The notes under the pieces were generated by a model. That model did not search any database. It had not been told where the DNA came from and saw only the letters and a program-made list of their open reading frames with translations. 64,000 nucleotides of DNA, from positions 1,323,501 through 1,387,500 of the forward strand of contig NC_041783.1 in assembly GCF_900090045.1 (NCBI RefSeq). The letters are read 5' to 3'. Both the position numbers and the translations under genes were made by a program. The stretch's first letter is position 1, and every line of letters starts with the position of its first letter. Positions 23,103-36,241 of this stretch are shown here, piece by piece. The stretch comes from Plasmodium malariae. Its lineage: Eukaryota > Apicomplexa > Aconoidasida > Haemosporida > Plasmodiidae.

Positions 23103-24243
23103 ATGGATATAAGACATGTAAAAGGTTGTGCATATTATGAAAGGGAAGATGAAATAGATTATAAAGATGAAATTAAAGAGGTTACAGAAAATTTAATATA
23201 TGAGAGAAAAAAGAATTTTCAAGAACAAGACAATTATTGTTACAACTCCGCAATAAGTATATGTCCGAACGTTTATTGTAATATTTACACAGATTTATAT
23301 AACTGGTTTGGTTTTAAAAATTGTAGGAAAATAGACATTGAATCTTTGAATACCTGTTTTACAGATATAACAAATGGAGGTGTAGGTTATTATGAAAAGC
23401 TGATAGTATTAGGAGGAAGAGTTTTAGAATTATATAGTGAATTACATTTTTTTAATAAATATAATTATGAAAAAGATGTAGAGATAGTTAATGATTTGAA
23501 AAATATTAAATCAATTAAAGAAGTTGTTTTTCATTATTTATATGTTCAAAAGAGAAAAAATCGTGTAATATATAAAAACAGTTTATATTTATTTGGTTAT
23601 TCTTATCTGTATACACCATTATTTTTTAATAATAAAAATTCCATAATAAAATATGTTAAAGCATGTGTAGCATATGCAGTCAAATATAGTGGTTCAAATA
23701 TTTTCTCGTGGATGCCTTCCTTAATTGAACATATACATCATGCACAAAAATTAAAGATTGCAGAAATAGAACAGGAAAACGAGTTAATACAAGATTTACA
23801 GGAATATTTTGGGTACCAATTTGACTACATATTACCAAGAATAGCAGAATGTTTTAGTTATCACAATATTTATATAACCAATTCCCACTTAACAGGACTA
23901 CAAATAATTCGAATGTTCGCTAATGAGTATTTTTCCCTTTTGGCGGATGTAAGGAATTGGCCAAATGACTGTTTATAAATTTGAGACTGCATGAGTTATG
24001 CTGTTTGTGTGGCGTGTACGTGCACGTAGATATGCATATTTGTATATATGTATATATAGTACATGTGTACATATTACATATATACATAGTACATGAATAC
24101 ATAGTAGATGTATAACATAGTACATGAATACATAATACATGTACATACGTAAACACACTTTTAAATATATATAAATGCACAATACACACACTAACCCTGC
24201 ACTACGACGAACGTTTTTCCTCTATTCGTGGATTAAAAATGAG

Positions 24244-24281
<38 letters not shown>

Positions 24282-25057
24282 TTGCTTACGTAGGACGTGA
24301 ACATAAACGGAAAGGAAAAAGTAGTATGGGTGCGAGAGGAGACTGAAGCCTTTTTGAATTCCAAATGTATTGAAATCTTTAGTGGATGCATGATATCATT
24401 GAACAAATATTTAAATGAGAAAAATGTACAAGTATCTAAGATAAGGAACATATTCGAAATGATATTATCATCCTGTTGGGTTTTAGGAAATGAAAAGAAA
24501 AATAAAATATGGGTAAAGGCTTTAATACAAAGATTAAGACAAGTGCAGTTATTAACTCAAATAACTACTATAGAAAAGTGGTCTTATAGTATAAAAAAAT
24601 ATAATGATATTAATATAAGTAATTTTGTAAAAGATATATACAACTTTAATAATATAAATGGAAGTATATTATCACCTTTCCAGTTACAAAATATTAATGT
24701 TTATTTACCTCCAAAGGAGGTTATGTTAAAACAGATTCCTTATTATACTACTATTGCTGATAAATATAAAGATCGGTATCAGCAAGCAGATAATAACAAA
24801 GTGAAGGGAAAAAAAGACTGCCAACTTTATAATGCATTGAACAATATTTCGAAAAATATATATATGCATTTCAAACCTAGGAAGCAGACAAATGTTCATT
24901 CAGCTAGTGTGAAAAAGCTAGTCTACACGAATAAGGAGGACCCATATGCAGGTTAGAAAGGAGGCAAGCATTTCAGTGTGCATATGCATGTTGAGCAGTG
25001 CCATGTGTACGCGCACATGTACGTATATACATATGTTTATGTATATATATACGTATA

Positions 25058-25120
<63 letters not shown>

Positions 25121-25794
25121 CTGCACACTACTAAGCGGGTGTGCGGATTTGCGAGAGGTTTCCGCTTACGATATCAACCAACAAGGTATTAAATTACAAA
25201 TGTTTATTTATTTGTCATTCCAACACAGATATGAATTATCACAAACTTAAAGCAAATCTTGAGGAAGATGAGTCTTCAAACGAAAGATATGATGATCTTG
25301 TGAACATGGACGAGGAAGAAGTATTTTTTCCCAATAAAAAAATGAACATAATAAAATCAGAAAGAAATAAAAAAAATGGAATCCCTGTTAAAATAAAATA
25401 TATTAGAGATGCAAACAATGATGAAAATTCTAAATATGTCATAGAGATACCAAAAAAAGACCTGACACAAAGAGGGAGTAAAAATCATGTAAAAGCTGGT
25501 AAGATATAAAATAAAAAAATAGAAGTTTATGTGTAAATTTTAGTTAATAATGCATAAAAAAAGTATCTAAAATTTGGTGCAAAAAAAAAAAAAAAAAAAA
25601 AAAGAAAAAAGATATGTCCACACTATTTCGTTGTTTTACGCGTGCATAAATTTAGATATATATATATATATATAAGAACATATGACGATGTTTTTTATGT
25701 TTTATTCTCAGTGCTTTGGGGAAACGGCAAAAAAGGCTTAGAAATTAAGCTACCGGCTGCAAGCAACTTTATATCACAGATGAAAATTAAATGA
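23103..25794 (+). CDS. Protein with two degenerate RNase III-like domains (four exons)
   Basis: Four exons join in phase: 23103-23948, 24294-24951, 25229-25498 and 25712-25794, giving 618 aa. It has no annotated function that I know. The sequence shows two copies of the RNase III fold pattern. In the first, LYNWFGF (65-71) is followed by [10 protein letters not shown], then [19 protein letters not shown] (96-113) in place of NERLEFLGDAVL, and [15 protein letters not shown] (185-199) as the second signature helix. In the second, [20 protein letters not shown] (232-251) is followed by [15 protein letters not shown] and later [17 protein letters not shown]. The metal-binding E/D positions are Ile and Gly in copy 1, and Arg and Asn in copy 2, so nuclease activity is not expected. 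Dead RNase III folds are typical of mitoribosomal proteins mL44 and mL57. The C-terminus ends in a short conserved-looking block ([20 protein letters not shown]). Intron 2 carries a long TA microsatellite. Confidence 0.8.
25049..25121. repeat. TA microsatellite in intron 2
   Basis: Roughly 30 nearly uninterrupted TA copies within the 24952-25228 intron of the RNase III-like gene. Similar short TA arrays recur at about 21231-21275 and 26069-26140. Confidence 0.9.
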
Positions 25795-26067
25795 AAAAAA
25801 GTCTACAAGTAAAATACAATTCTGATATAATATAGTTCAAAAAGTAAAATAAAATAAAAAAATTTTTTTTTTTTTTTTTTTATATGTTAATTTAGTATTA
25901 AAAATTTAATCTTACATAACTTTTACCTTGTATCATAATGTATGTGTAGTCGTAGTTCATATATTAAATTATGTCAAGCATGTTTTGCTATTTTTTAGTA
26001 AATCTTGTACATCGTGTTCATCATTTTTTTTTTTTGTTCATTTCGGAATATGACGCAGTTATATATT

Positions 26068-26115
<48 letters not shown>

Positions 26116-26293
26116 CATATATATATATATATATGCATCCAAATACAGAGCTCAAAAGTTTTCTCATATTTTTTTGGAATACTACAACGTCATAATGATT
26201 TTTTTTCATTTATATAAAGTGAAAAATCAAAGCTAATAAACAGTGCTCCCTATAGGGAAATCTTTCAAAAAGGCATGAAAAAAAAATAAAATA

Positions 26294-26483
26294 CAAACAA
26301 AACAAACAAAACAAACAAAGCAAACAAAACAAGCAAAACAAACAAAGCAAACAAAGCAAACAAAGCAAACAAAACAAACAAAACAAACAAAACAAACAAA
26401 GCAAACAAAACAAACAAAACAAACAAAACAAACAAAACAAACAAAAAAAACAAAAAAAACAAAAAAAACAAAAAAAACAAAAC
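26294..26483. repeat. ACAAA pentamer/decamer array
   Basis: About 38 repeats of the 5-bp unit ACAAA with AGCAA variants, ending in AAAAAAAC copies. Open on minus as a Phe/Leu/Cys/Val repeat, with no coding context. Confidence 0.9.
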
Positions 26484-26892
26484 AAAAATAATGAATAGAA
26501 AAGTAATAAAAAGAAGTAATGAAAAATAAGTAAATGAAAAAAAAAAAAAAAATTAAATATTGTATAGTTCTAGGACATAAAATAATAAGAAGATACGTAA
26601 AAACGTAAAGCTAAAAAAAAGGAAAATTCAGGCAACCAATATTTTCATAAGAACGTTAAAAAAAAAAGGAAAAAAAAAAATAGGAAAAATCAAAATTAGC
26701 ATATTATTAACCTGTTTGTTCGTAAAAAACAATATATGTATGTATATATGTATGTATTTATATGTATTGCAAAAACACAATAAAGGCACAACACTAAGAT
26801 CAATGTTATAGGGTTAATATAACGTGAACAAAAAAAAAAAAAAATAATATAAAATATATACATTTTTATTTTATAAAAAAAAATGTAACATA

Positions 26893-27050
26893 TGCATATA
26901 TACATATATAAATATATACATATATACATATATACATATATAAATATATACATATATACATATATACATATATACATATATACATATATACATATATACA
27001 TATATACATATATACATATATACATATATACATATATACATATATATATA
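26893..27050. repeat. TATATACA octamer array
   Basis: About 18 copies of CATATATA / TATATACA with occasional AATATATA, merging into TATC/GATA DNA to about 27110. Located about 570 bp before the spermidine synthase ATG. Confidence 0.9.
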
Positions 27051-27617
27051 TATATATCTATATCTATGTATATATATAGATGTATAGATAGATATAGATA
27101 TAGATATACATGTACATAGAGAAATTTCAGAAATAAATACATTAGAAAAAGGGAGAAGTAAAATATTTCCAAATATGCCAAAATATAGCATTTACTGTAA
27201 AACGAAAAAAAAAAATATATTTATACATAACAATACATGTCAGTGGTAATTAAATTTGTTTGTTATAAAGAATAACATAAAACCTTTTCAAAAATCATAT
27301 TTTGTAGAAAACTTTTTTGTATATAAAAAGAAAAAAAAAATAATAATAACATCAAAAATATAGTTGGAGAAAAAGCGAAAAGAAAACATAAATTTTATAG
27401 GATTAATACTACGAAGAAACAGGCAACACAAATATATATATATGCATTCATGTAAAATATAGAAATTGAGATAAACAAATATATAAAATTTAGGAGAGGA
27501 AGAAAATAAAAAACACAGTATAACGATATATAGTAAAATAAAGAGAAACAAATAGATATAAATCGTAACACAACGAAAAAGAGTAGAATAAAAAAAAATA
27601 TAAAAAAGTACAAAAAA

Positions 27618-29880
27618 ATGGATAAGCTAATATCATGCAACAAGATCAAATTGACTGTTGTTTTGGTGGGAGGTTTATGCTCTCTAGCATTATATCATAT
27701 GAAAAAGAAAATAAAATTTTCTCAATTTCTATTTTCGAAAAAATGGTTTAGCGAATTTTCATTGATGTGGCCAGGACAAGCATTTAGTCTGGAAATAAAA
27801 AAAATTATTCACCAAGCCAGATCGAAATACCAAGTAATGTATACACGTATATGTATGTACATGCACATGTATATATATATATATATGTATGTTATTTTAT
27901 GGGTTTTTTAAAAATGTGTATAATATTCAGCTGATTTTTCCTTTATATTTCAACTGTTAGGTCATAAAACAAATTGTTGGCAGCTTTTTTTTTTTTTTTT
28001 TTTTATTATTTTTATTTGCTTTTTTAAAATATGTGTATATGTATTTTTATGAATATTTATTAAACGTCTTATGTGAATAGAACCCATCTAAGTTTTATGA
28101 AGCAATTTTATATGTGCTATTTTTAGCACAATGTATTTTGCTTACCCGTTTGTATGCATATAAATGAGCATATATTTATACATATATGCATATATATATG
28201 TACATGCACATGCGCATGTTCCAATTCGTTTAATGTTAATTACATCTGTTTGATTGCAAGGGAAGAAGTTCAACATGTAGCCATATTTCATAAGAAAGGA
28301 GATAAAAAAGCTTGTTCAATTAATAAAAAAAATATGAACAGTTAATATTTTTTTTTTTTTTTTCACATTGTTTATTTTTTTTCTGCTTATTTGTAGAATA
28401 TATTAGTCTTTGAAAGTACCACTTTTGGGAATGTATTAGTGTTGGATGGTGTAATCCAATTAACAGAAAAAGACGAGTTCGCTTATCACGAAATGATGGC
28501 ACATATACCAATGACAATTGCAAAAGAGCCCAAGAATATTTTAGTTGTAGGAGGAGGTGATGGAGGAGTAATAAGAGAATTATGTAAATATAAAACTGTT
28601 GAAAATATAGACATTTGTGAAATAGATGAAATGGTTATAGATGTATGTAAAATGTTTTTTAAAAATATTAGTTGTGGTTTTGAAGATAAAAGAGTAAATG
28701 TGTTTATTGAAGATGCTAGTAAATTTTTAGAAAATGTAACGAACACATATGATATTATAATAGTAGATAGTTCAGACCCCATCGGGCCTGCGGAATCTTT
28801 ATTCAACCAAGATTTTTATGAAAAAGTATACCATGCACTGAAACCCATTGGTTATTGTGTTGCGCAGGTAACGACGAGAATTTATGTGTTTACATGTGAT
28901 TACATATAATAAAATGTACAATGATTTTTTTATTTATTTTTTTTATTCTTTTACACCTGTGCAGATTTTGGTTTGTTAACATTTGATAACCTCTTTGCAA
29001 TTTTTTTTTTTTTAATTTCCATATTTTTTAATTTCCATATTTTTTAATTTCCTTATTTTCTAATTTCCCTATTCTTTAATTTCTTTATTCTTTAATTTCT
29101 TTATTCTTTAATTTCTTTATTCTTTAATTTCTTTATTCTTTAATTTCTTTATTCTTTAATTTCCTTATTTTTAATTTCCTTATTTTTTAATTTCCTTATT
29201 TTTTAATTTCCTTATTTTTTAATTTCCATATTTTTTAATTTCCTTTTTTTTTTATTTTTAATTAGTGCGAATCTTTTTGGATACACGTAGGAACAATAAA
29301 AAGTATGATGGGATACGCGAAAAAATTATTTAAAAAGGTAGAATATGCAAATGTTTGTATTCCAACCTATCCGTGTGGATGTATAGGTACGTTCGCTTAT
29401 TGCAAATAATTTTATACATATATACACGGTCCATGTATTTATAAATGATGAATTCATGAAAAAGGAAATTCTTGAAATATAGATGAGAATGCACAATGAA
29501 TGTGAGATAAATATTTGGGTATTCTTCATATTTATTCGCATGATTCATTCAGATGGAAGACGTAAATACGTGTGTTTATATACGTATATATGCATGCGTA
29601 CATGCATATATATAGTATATATTCATATACATAATACCCATACCCATACGCTATACGCGTGTATAGTATAAACTGTGTTTACTCATATATACCCCCCTTA
29701 TTTTATTTTATTTTTTTACAGGCTTACTGTGCTGCTCCAAATCAGACACAGGTATGTCAAAACCAATCAAAAAATTAGAAACAAAGGAATTTTTAGATTT
29801 GAAATATTATAGTTATAAAAATCATAGCGCATCATTTAGGTTACCATCATTTGTTTTAAAGGAGATTGAAAATGTCTAAT
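27618..29880 (+). CDS. SpdSyn: Spermidine synthase (four exons; frame break in last exon)
   Basis: Transfers the aminopropyl group from decarboxylated SAM to putrescine, making spermidine (the hypusine precursor). Exons: 27618-27833, 28397-28867, 29266-29386, 29722-29880. Recognisable pieces are LTEKDEFAYHEMMAHIPM, the dcSAM loop GGGDGG (about residue 123), ICEIDE, DSSDPIGPAE (about 196-205) and PTYPCGCIGLLCCSKSDTG. As in P. falciparum there is a hydrophobic N-terminal extension (KLTVVLVGGLCSLALYH). In exon 4 the conserved frame needs five A's after AGTTAT, but six are present (29817-29822). Read literally, the protein stops after YYSYKKS, about 17 residues early. The +1 frame then continues NHSASFRLPSFVLKEIENV to TAA at 29878-29880, as in orthologues. 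This is probably a homopolymer error rather than a dead gene. Confidence 0.93.
29010..29245. repeat. TTTAATTTCTTTATTC array in spermidine synthase intron 3
   Basis: About fifteen copies of a 15-16-bp unit (TTCTTTAATTTCTTTA, TTTTTTAATTTCCTTA, TTTTTTAATTTCCATA) that make up most of the 28868-29265 intron. Being pyrimidine-rich, it extends the polypyrimidine tract of the acceptor at 29265. Confidence 0.88.
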
Positions 29881-30235
29881 GTTTAATTTGTAATATTGTA
29901 CATCGTACACATTATACAAATATACATTATATACGAACGCACCATTAAGTTCATTTGTAGAAGACGCTTATGTGTGTATATATTTAAATACATATAAATA
30001 TATATACACATTTATATGTGAATATATATATGCATATGTGGTACCTGGACAACTCTTTTTGAAGAATAAAAATTTTTGTTTTGTCCCCTTTTTTCATTTT
30101 TTATACTTGTAAATTTTGTTATTACTCAGTCCATGCGACGAAACAGGAAATGGGAGAAAATATATAACCCCTTTTATATATATATGTGCGCACATGAACA
30201 TATGTACGGTGAAAAAAGGAAAAAATATTACATAC

Positions 30236-30283
<48 letters not shown>

Positions 30284-30477
30284 CCTTTTTTTATCCTTTT
30301 TTTTGAAATATTTACATAAAGTTTTATAACAATTAATTTTATTTTGAAATCATAAAAACGAAAAACTGTTTAAAAAAACAAATTTTGTAGATATGACGCA
30401 AAAAATATTGTATATATTTGAATTCAATGGTAAATTCTCACATAATTTTTTTATACCGCAAGTGTACACATATATAT

Positions 30478-30511
<34 letters not shown>

Positions 30512-32807
30512 CTTCATTTGTATTATTTTCTTTTTCTTTTTTTTTAAATTTCATTTTGAAGTTCTACCATTATATAAAAATAAATACAACATAGATAAGA
30601 AAAATAGTATTACTTTATTATTCCTCCTCCTTCGCGTCTTTTGTACAAGCTTAAAAATGTATAGCAAGACTATTTATTTTTTTTATTTATCATAAAAATA
30701 ATTTATGCTATAATAAAAGTTTATTATATATTTAAATTTGTATAAACTTTTTATCCAACTACATGAAAATAAAATATAATTATTCGTCCATAAATAAAAT
30801 TCAACATTTTTTTCAGTACAAAATATAAATAAACATTCATATATCTTATGTACATCCTATTATAGGAAAAAATTAAAGTTTGCCCTTCAAATAAGCATCA
30901 AGCAGTAAAGTCTAATTAACAATCAAAGCAAAAACAAAGATAGATGTATATATATGTAGATATGTATATATTAAGCACATTTTGAAACATATTATATATA
31001 TAGGCATAAATGGACCCCATTTTTGCCAATCATTATTATGCTAACGCGAAAAACTGCAAAAAGATGCGAAAAAATTAAGAGAATTACTACAGTAAAACTT
31101 TACCTGAGGTACATTAATAAAAACCTTTGTCCTCTTTTTTTTTTTTTTTTTTTCATAAAAATGTAATTACAAAAGAATGGTATAAAAATTATTTTTATAT
31201 ATTATTTTGACAAAATAATATATTATTCATATATATATATTATATATATATATAGTTCTATTATGTGGAATAATTTTTTTTTTTTTTTTTTTTTTTTAAT
31301 GCACTGATCCATTTTATGACTTGATGTACAAGCATGCAGCTTTTCAATTTTATTACTTTTTATATCCTTACATAATATAGGATACTATCTCCTACGAAAA
31401 AAATCAATTTTCGTAATGCCATAAAATTAAAAATATAGATATATTTAACCACATGAAAAAATTAAATTTAATTATGTAGTAGTACATAATATAGTGCTAA
31501 ATCGTTTGCAATATATATTTATATAAATATATATGTACAATATTATGTAATGCCTACATATCATATAAGAACACAATAATGTATACAAAATTATATATAC
31601 ATATATTTATATAATACTATATTTTATAAACATAAAATATATAAATAATTATACATGTATAAATAATTATACATATATAAATACATAAATATTCGATTAA
31701 ACATCTTATCTTATATATCTTGTAATGGTATACATGTAAGAACTTTATAAAGTTACTATAACTGCTTTATTAATTCCTATATTAAGTGCTATCTTAATTG
31801 CTATAATAAAGTTCTGTGTTAATTGCTATAATAAAGTGATATGTTAATTGCTATAATGAAGTGCTATGTTAATTGCTTTATTATATTACTTTACTAAGTG
31901 CTTTACCAATTATATTACTTTACTATTTGCTTTACCAATTATATTACTTTACTATTTGCTTCATTAACAGCTTCGTAATTACTTGCTATCCCTTTAGAGC
32001 ATTATCTTAATTTTAGCAATATAAATATGTATTTTAATATATACATAAATAGATATATTTTAAGAAAAAAAAATAAAGGTATATAGCACAGTTTATTATT
32101 TTATTTTAATATGTATTTATTATATGTTATGTATATATAATTATTATATATATAGAATGCACAAATAAAAAAATTAATTTTTTTTTTTTTTTTATACTTA
32201 TTCGTATAGTTATTTAACTGAATAAGGAAAACAAAAAAACAGCTTGAAAAGGAATTTTTTTTTTTTTTTTTTTTTTTATATCGTTATTGATTTAACATGA
32301 AAAAGAAAAATTAAAATTTTAAATATATATAGTTAATATGTTTTATTATAACATATAACATATTTAAAGTTATATAAGCATATATAGTAATATATATATA
32401 TATATTATATATATATAATACATATTTATATTTGTATATATTTATATACAAATATATGTTTACATACTTTAATTTTAACGTTCAGAATTCAGAGATCACC
32501 GCTAATTAATTTTTATAACTTTCAGCTGAAGCCTTTTTTTTGAATATATTTATATAAATAAAAAATATAAATATATAAATATATATATATAAATATATAT
32601 ATATAAGTATAAATATATAAATATATATATATATATAAATATATATATATAAATATATATATATACATAAATATATATTTATAAAAGTATATGCTTATTT
32701 AAATACCTCATATATTTTATACATTATTTATACGTACATATACATATATATATATATATATATACTGCACTCTTACGTATAAGGCAAAAACCCAGATTTT
32801 TTGAAAA
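29881..32807. other. Long AT-rich region upstream of PV1
   Basis: About 2.9 kb with no gene seen. Composition becomes extreme toward PV1, with TATAAATATATA arrays at 32570-32680 and TA runs at about 32390-32430 and 32745-32763. A diverged TTAATTGCTATAATAAAGTG array lies at about 31785-31965. This is presumably the PV1 5' regulatory region, but no element can be named. Confidence 0.6.
31785..31965. repeat. Diverged ~25-bp array upstream of PV1
   Basis: Four copies of a unit like TTAATTGCTATAATAAAGTG, then three shorter units of TTACTTTACTATTTGCTTTA type. It differs from the pure TA DNA around it. Confidence 0.75.
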
Positions 32808-34055
32808 ATGATGAAAGTAGCGCTATCGATATTACTTTTGCTTCTCCCATCATACGCAGTTGCAACAGGAATGGATGAACCTTTACCACCAGCCATTGAA
32901 TCTATTACAGGAAAATTGAAAACAGCAAATGATGCTCACAATAAATATTTAAATATTATAAATGAAGTTTTATCAAAGAAAGAAGAGAATTTTGCTTTTT
33001 CTGTTTCCACTAGTGGATATAAATGCACATTTAATAAATTTGATATCATTGTTGACAATTCTTCAAAGGCTGTAAACTCTTTATTTGTTGAAGATAATGA
33101 AGCGCTAATAAAAGATGCTATAAATGAATATAAATTGCGTTTAATGCTTGAATTGGATCATTTGAAACCTCCACATATTAACTTGAAAAATCTTAAGAAG
33201 GATTTTCAAGGTATTTGTTTGAAATATTTTACAGATTTAAGAATGAAATTTTTCCACATATACAGGAATGATGGAGTAACAGGAAATAATAATAATATTA
33301 GTGATGAGGGTTCGAATAATGAAAACCAATTACCATCAAACTATGAATCTTCTTTATCTGATTCTGATGTATCTAGTGATGAAAATAGAGACTTGTCAGA
33401 AGTAACTGAAGATGGAAAAAATGAAAATAAAAACCCACAAATTACTAGTAGCTATTCTTTTTCATCCCACAGTTCACATAAAGTAGTACAAAATGGTAAA
33501 GAGATATTAAATGAAAATGACGAAAGCAATGTTAGTAGTGACGATGAAGATCATGCATCATTAGGACCTATGACAAAAGAAAAAGCACTTGAAATTTTCT
33601 TAAAAAATACAGCATTTGAAATTGAAGGATATTGCACAGAAGAACAACCAAAAGAAAAACCATTCATTGTTTATTTTACTGGTAATCTAAGTAGAAATCA
33701 CATAGCAACTGCGTGTAATACTACAGGAAAAAATCATTTAAGAGGAGCTGATGGAAAACTTTTACCTATTCAACCATTAAGTGCAGATGATATGAATAGG
33801 ATGATGAGCGATATGTTTAAATTTTTTGAAAGTCAGAAAGATGCACAACAATTATTATTTCCCATACTTGATAAATTTAACATGTTGGGTTCACTTGAAA
33901 ATATGGGATTTCCGGAAGAACTAGATTTTGATAGCTTACTTAATAATTTACCAGATTCCACAACCCAGGGAGGTAATAATAGTGGCGGTAGACGTAATAA
34001 ACCAGATAGCCGAATTCCACTAGACGACTCTAATGATGAAGACCAGAACAATTAG
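32808..34055 (+). CDS. PV1: Parasitophorous vacuolar protein 1
   Basis: Single-exon, 415-aa secreted Plasmodium-specific protein that resides in the parasitophorous vacuole lumen. In P. falciparum it associates with exported proteins and the export machinery (EPIC complex). The signal peptide is plain (MMKVALSILLLLLPSYAVAT), followed by PLPPAIESITGKLKTANDAH, a conserved PV1 N-terminus. There is no transmembrane segment and no PEXEL motif near the N-terminus, as expected for a vacuole resident. A Ser/Asn/Glu/Asp-rich linker (about residues 160-250) separates two more conserved blocks, and the tail is Gly/Asn/Asp-rich (GGNNSGGRRN). There are two adjacent ATGs (32808, 32811); either gives the same signal peptide. 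Position between spermidine synthase and RPN7 matches the P. falciparum locus. Confidence 0.93.
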   Translation: MMKVALSILLLLLPSYAVATGMDEPLPPAIESITGKLKTANDAHNKYLNIINEVLSKKEENFAFSVSTSGYKCTFNKFDIIVDNSSKAVNSLFVEDNEALIKDAINEYKLRLMLELDHLKPPHINLKNLKKDFQGICLKYFTDLRMKFFHIYRNDGVTGNNNNISDEGSNNENQLPSNYESSLSDSDVSSDENRDLSEVTEDGKNENKNPQITSSYSFSSHSSHKVVQNGKEILNENDESNVSSDDEDHASLGPMTKEKALEIFLKNTAFEIEGYCTEEQPKEKPFIVYFTGNLSRNHIATACNTTGKNHLRGADGKLLPIQPLSADDMNRMMSDMFKFFESQKDAQQLLFPILDKFNMLGSLENMGFPEELDFDSLLNNLPDSTTQGGNNSGGRRNKPDSRIPLDDSNDEDQNN

Positions 34056-34230
34056 GTATACAGAACAGTAAGTATAATACAGAATAAGATGAAGAAGAAT
34101 AAGATTTCATGCAGAGGAGAGGTGTAGGTTGAAAAAAAAAAAAAAAAGAGGGGAGGGATTCTTCTTTTTTTTTTTTTTTTTTTCCCGAAATTTTTTATTC
34201 TTCGTAAACTGTGATATTATACGCACATAC

Positions 34231-34274
<44 letters not shown>

Positions 34275-34970
34275 GTAATGTACATATACATACACATGTA
34301 CAGTACTAGCATATGCCCCTCATATATGGGCACAAATTGTAAGATATAAAATTCCCAAAAAATGATTAAAGTGATAATTTTAATGATTTAGTTCAGTGTA
34401 ATATACACATTGAACATTAAAAAAAGACATATATCTGTGTAAAACGGAGTTTTGTTACATATGTATTGTATATATATATATATATATATATGGTATGATT
34501 TATATTTATTTTTATATAAGTAATTTTTGCAAAGAATTACCATTGTATTTTTTACTATCTTTAATCAATATTTTTTTTTTTTTTTTTTTTTAAAAAATAG
34601 CAAGTATAGTAGTACATGCTTAACGAACCTTTTCATGTGGACCTTTTTCAATGAACGACAGTAATTAAGCAGTAAAAGTTTCGTGTATTCGATTTTTCTA
34701 ATTTTTCGAATTTTTTAAAATTTTTTCGCGCTGTTCCTGAACTTTTTTTCTGAATGATTCTTAAATTTTTTTTAATTTTTATTAAATTTTATTAAATTTT
34801 ATTTTTTATTTTTTTTATTATAACTCCGCATTATAATGGGTCCACCCATTGTAGTACCATATATATATATATATAAAAATATTTTTTTTTTTATTTGCAA
34901 TCCAGTGTACAGTGCACGAAATAATTTATTCTGTAATAAATCGCTCAAATAAGGCCCCAATGCTGATATG

Positions 34971-35001
<31 letters not shown>

Positions 35002-36241
35002 GAATATAAATATAAATATATATGTATTATGTATGTATTTATATATACATTCATTGCAATAAATTTAAAATGAAAGGTGGGGGTGGTACAACACTTCTAA
35101 AAAGTAGAGTGGAGAGACGCGTCTATATTGTATAATGGAAAATGCTTTCGTTTGACATCAGGTTCGAGAAAGTGTGTGCACATACTATCGTCCTTATGCA
35201 CAAATATATGCATAAACACCTACATGTTGTGTGTGTATTTATGTATGTATATTTATATATATATATATAGAAATATAAGATATACGCCTTTTCATGGGGC
35301 AATGTGGCACATACTCATTTAGTAACCTGTTTATACTTCAGCTTTTATTTATATAGAACGTATAAATAATGTCCTACGTAGCACAAGTGTAGTTATGGGG
35401 GGGTAAAAGGAAAAAAAAGCATATTCCATTTACTTTCATAATAAACTAGGAAATAAATCTAGTGCTACAGTTCTCTTCTTTTCTTTTCTTTTCTTTTCTT
35501 TTTATATTTTTTTTTGGAGGAAATATATACTTGCATAAATTTATAATGTATTATTTAATTATGTAAATTATCCAAGTCGAAGTTAACGTACTTACTGTAT
35601 CATTCTTTTAAGAGTCCTCAAAAATGATTGAACAGGATAAATGAAAAAAGCAGCGTATGAAAGAAATTAAGCATAAAAGTTCGAAGAATAAGGGATATAA
35701 CATAGCAAAATATGTGTTAATAAATTTTTTTTTTTTTTTTTTTTTTTTTTTCTTTTCATTTTTCTCTTTTTTTTTCTCTTTTTTTTTTTTTTTTTTCATT
35801 TGAAGTGCAACAAAAAGTTTTGCACTACAAATTAGCAAAATTAGTGTTTCACAAAAAATAATCTTTTAGAGCACGAAAAAGGGAAAAAAATAAGAAAAAA
35901 AAATAAAAAAAATAAAAAAAATAAAAAAATTTACAAAAATAAGTGTAAATTATAAATACAAAATATTCAAGCGATGTATATATATGATGTATGTATGATC
36001 TATTTACGTATGTATGTATGATGTATGTATGATCTATTTACGTATGTATGTATGATGTATGTATGATCTATTTACGTATGTATGTATGATGTATGTATGT
36101 ATGTAAGTATGTACTTATGTATGTATATATGTACATATGTTCTTATGTATGTAATTATCCACTTTTAATTTTTTGAGAATAGCACTGTGAAGAATAAAAA
36201 AAAAAAAATTCTACTTTGCGCTGAACAGAAGTTTTTGCAAA
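34056..36241. other. Intergenic between PV1 and RPN7
   Basis: About 2.2 kb with no gene seen. It has poly-A/poly-T runs (a ~40-bp T/CTTT tract at about 35725-35796), several TA microsatellites and a TATG-rich array at 35980-36110 just upstream of RPN7. Confidence 0.65.
35985..36105. repeat. ATGTATGATCTATTTACGTATGT array
   Basis: Three to four copies of a ~33-bp compound unit, ATGTATGATCTATTTACGTA followed by TGTATGATGT-type tetranucleotides, ending about 135 bp before the RPN7 ATG. Confidence 0.85.

Larger units (their letters stand above)
25795..27617. other. Intergenic upstream of spermidine synthase
   Basis: About 1.8 kb with no gene seen. It contains TA/CA microsatellites, an AAACAAACAAAGC array at about 26294-26483 and a TATATACA octamer array at about 26893-27050. 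Both arrays create false open frames on each strand. Confidence 0.65.

Noticed and set aside
35040..35180. tRNA gene around GGTTCGAGA
   Set aside because: A B-box-like GGTTCGA is present, but I could not fold flanking acceptor and anticodon stems or find a matching A box.
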